DNA of 6,881 nucleotides from Exiguobacterium profundum (lineage in GTDB: Bacteria > Pseudomonadota > Alphaproteobacteria > Rhodobacterales > Rhodobacteraceae): assembly GCA_013693875.1 (NCBI GenBank), contig CP059262.1, positions 3,123,297-3,130,177 on the forward strand, written 5' to 3'. Position 1 is the stretch's first letter. Each line of letters opens with the position of its first letter. The notes below the pieces were generated by a model, which worked only from the letters and a program-made list of their open reading frames with translations, made no database searches and had not been told where the DNA came from. A program made the translations under genes and the position numbers. Shown piece by piece: positions 6,394-6,881 of this stretch.

Positions 6394-6574
6394 AAGGGTC
6401 GGAAATCCTGACAGCGTAACGCGAGGCTTTGCATCCGGACAACAGCCGACTTGCCCGATGCCCCCAGGCTGGCGTATGGTTCGCGCCGAGCCGCGGCGAT
6501 GGCGTCGCCGCAGGGGCCGGTCTGTTTGGCATAGGCCCCGACGCTTGCAGCCCTGCTGCCACCGTCCTGTACGC

Positions 6575-6594
6575 CGGGACCTTTCGGGGTCCCG
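6575..6594 (+). other. Hairpin in the creatinase leader
   Basis: A perfect 7-bp stem (CGGGACC at 6575-6581, GGTCCCG at 6588-6594) with loop TTTCGG lies 40 bases upstream of the creatinase ATG. With no T-run after it, it does not look like a simple terminator. It could be a leader structure in the creatinase transcript or chance. Confidence 0.3.
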
Positions 6595-6633
6595 TCCGGC
6601 TTATGGCCAGGCCCCGCGACCGAGGTCTGAACG

Positions 6634-6881
6634 ATGACACTGGAACGCCCGCAATCCTACCGCTTCCACAACGGCGGCGCCAAGCACGCCCTGCCCTTCG
6701 CCGATGAGGAATACCACGCCCGGCTGGACGGCCTGCGCGACATCATGGAGCTGCACGGGCTGGATGCCGTTGTGCTGACCTCGATGCACAACGTGGCCTA
6801 TTATTCCGGCTTCCTCTACTGCACCTTCGGTAGGCCCTATGCCTGCGTCGTGACGCCGACCGAATGCATCACCGTTTCCGC
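6634..6881 (+). CDS. Creatinase (creatine amidinohydrolase), N-terminal part
   Basis: The first 82 codons of a gene leaving the right edge. Creatinase hydrolyses creatine to sarcosine and urea in the cytoplasm, letting bacteria use creatine as a carbon and nitrogen source. The product starts MTLERPQSYRFHNGG and has the creatinase N-terminal domain signature LTSMHNVAYYSGFLYC followed by TFGRPYACVV. In the Pseudomonas putida enzyme the matching stretch is TSYHNINYYSDFLYCSFGRPYA; Arg67 here lines up with its Arg64, which binds the creatine carboxylate. The C-terminal pita-bread domain with the catalytic His lies outside the window. The start is ATG 6634, with a weak GAGG about eight bases upstream; the length before the signature is within three residues of P. 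putida. Other M24-fold proteins (Xaa-Pro peptidases) share the fold but not the YCTFGRPY motif. No shifts are seen. Confidence 0.92.
   Translation, partial: MTLERPQSYRFHNGGAKHALPFADEEYHARLDGLRDIMELHGLDAVVLTSMHNVAYYSGFLYCTFGRPYACVVTPTECITVS

Larger units (their letters stand above)
4466..6551. repeat. Tandem duplication, copy 2 (zf-TFIIB stub + RTX gene + its leader)
   Basis: Copy 2 of the ~2.07 kb direct repeat, in the same orientation as copy 1 and abutting it at about 4459-4466. It holds the truncated zf-TFIIB start, the spacer, RTX copy B and the upstream block ending near the ACGCTTGC motif at 6541. The coding parts have diverged noticeably from copy 1, so the duplication is not recent, although the stub itself is oddly well kept. 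Confidence 0.8.
6383..6633. other. Intergenic region between divergent RTX copy B and creatinase
   Basis: 251 bases between two divergent start codons, so promoters for both directions are expected here. The left half up to about 6551 is the upstream part of duplication copy 2. No hexamer pair matching a sigma-70 promoter convinces on either strand. No coding potential with family resemblance is seen, although frames stay open through it. Confidence 0.6.

Noticed and set aside
6414..6442. Possible promoter for RTX copy B (TTGTCC and TTACGC 17 bases apart on the - strand)
   Set aside because: The second hexamer shares almost nothing with a -10 box, and the matching spacing upstream of copy A gives a different, equally poor hexamer.
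2395..6551. Insertion sequence or transposon responsible for the duplication
   Set aside because: No transposase frame, terminal inverted repeats or target-site duplications are visible at the edges. A simple tandem duplication is enough.

Overview
This is GC-rich DNA (by eye well above 60% G+C). Its protein families point to an alphaproteobacterium, most likely Rhodobacteraceae (Paracoccus/Rhodobacter-like). That placement is inferred from gene content and codon bias, since there is no rRNA or tRNA to test it.

The left third (1-2135, + strand) opens with the last 72 codons of an elongation factor G-like GTPase. Six bases later comes a CE2-type SGNH/GDSL carbohydrate esterase that an in-frame TAA cuts just before its catalytic-histidine block. 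Next are two remnants that normally sit together as a working pair: an acyl carrier protein and a type III PLP-dependent (DAP/ornithine-type) decarboxylase. The decarboxylase has lost most of its middle, and what is left lies in different frames, so this is a genuinely decayed cassette.

The middle (2139-6382, - strand) holds a small intact zf-TFIIB zinc-ribbon protein and two tandem paralogues of about 593 codons. Each paralogue begins with an M(A/T)SFF start, carries a run of 19-residue beta-helix-like repeats, then RTX (calcium-binding) repeats, and ends in a serralysin-like C-terminal domain finishing in DFLF, as expected for type I secretion. They arose by a tandem duplication of about 2.07 kb. 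The duplication also copied the first ~16 codons of the zf-TFIIB gene, and that stub still lies between the paralogues. Both RTX genes are broken by single-base shifts, 5 in one copy and about 10 in the other. Nearly all are repaired by restoring one C on the coding strand, while the reading between shifts is clean. This looks either like systematic sequence error or like very recent inactivation.

The right end (6634-6881, + strand) is the start of a creatinase, diverging from the RTX pair across a 251-base intergenic region. The window shows no tRNA, rRNA, CRISPR array, transposase or phage gene. I found no convincing new multi-gene system. The points most worth checking are the tandem RTX/beta-helix proteins, the duplication scar, the one-base-loss pattern, the esterase stop codon and the dead ACP/decarboxylase cassette.
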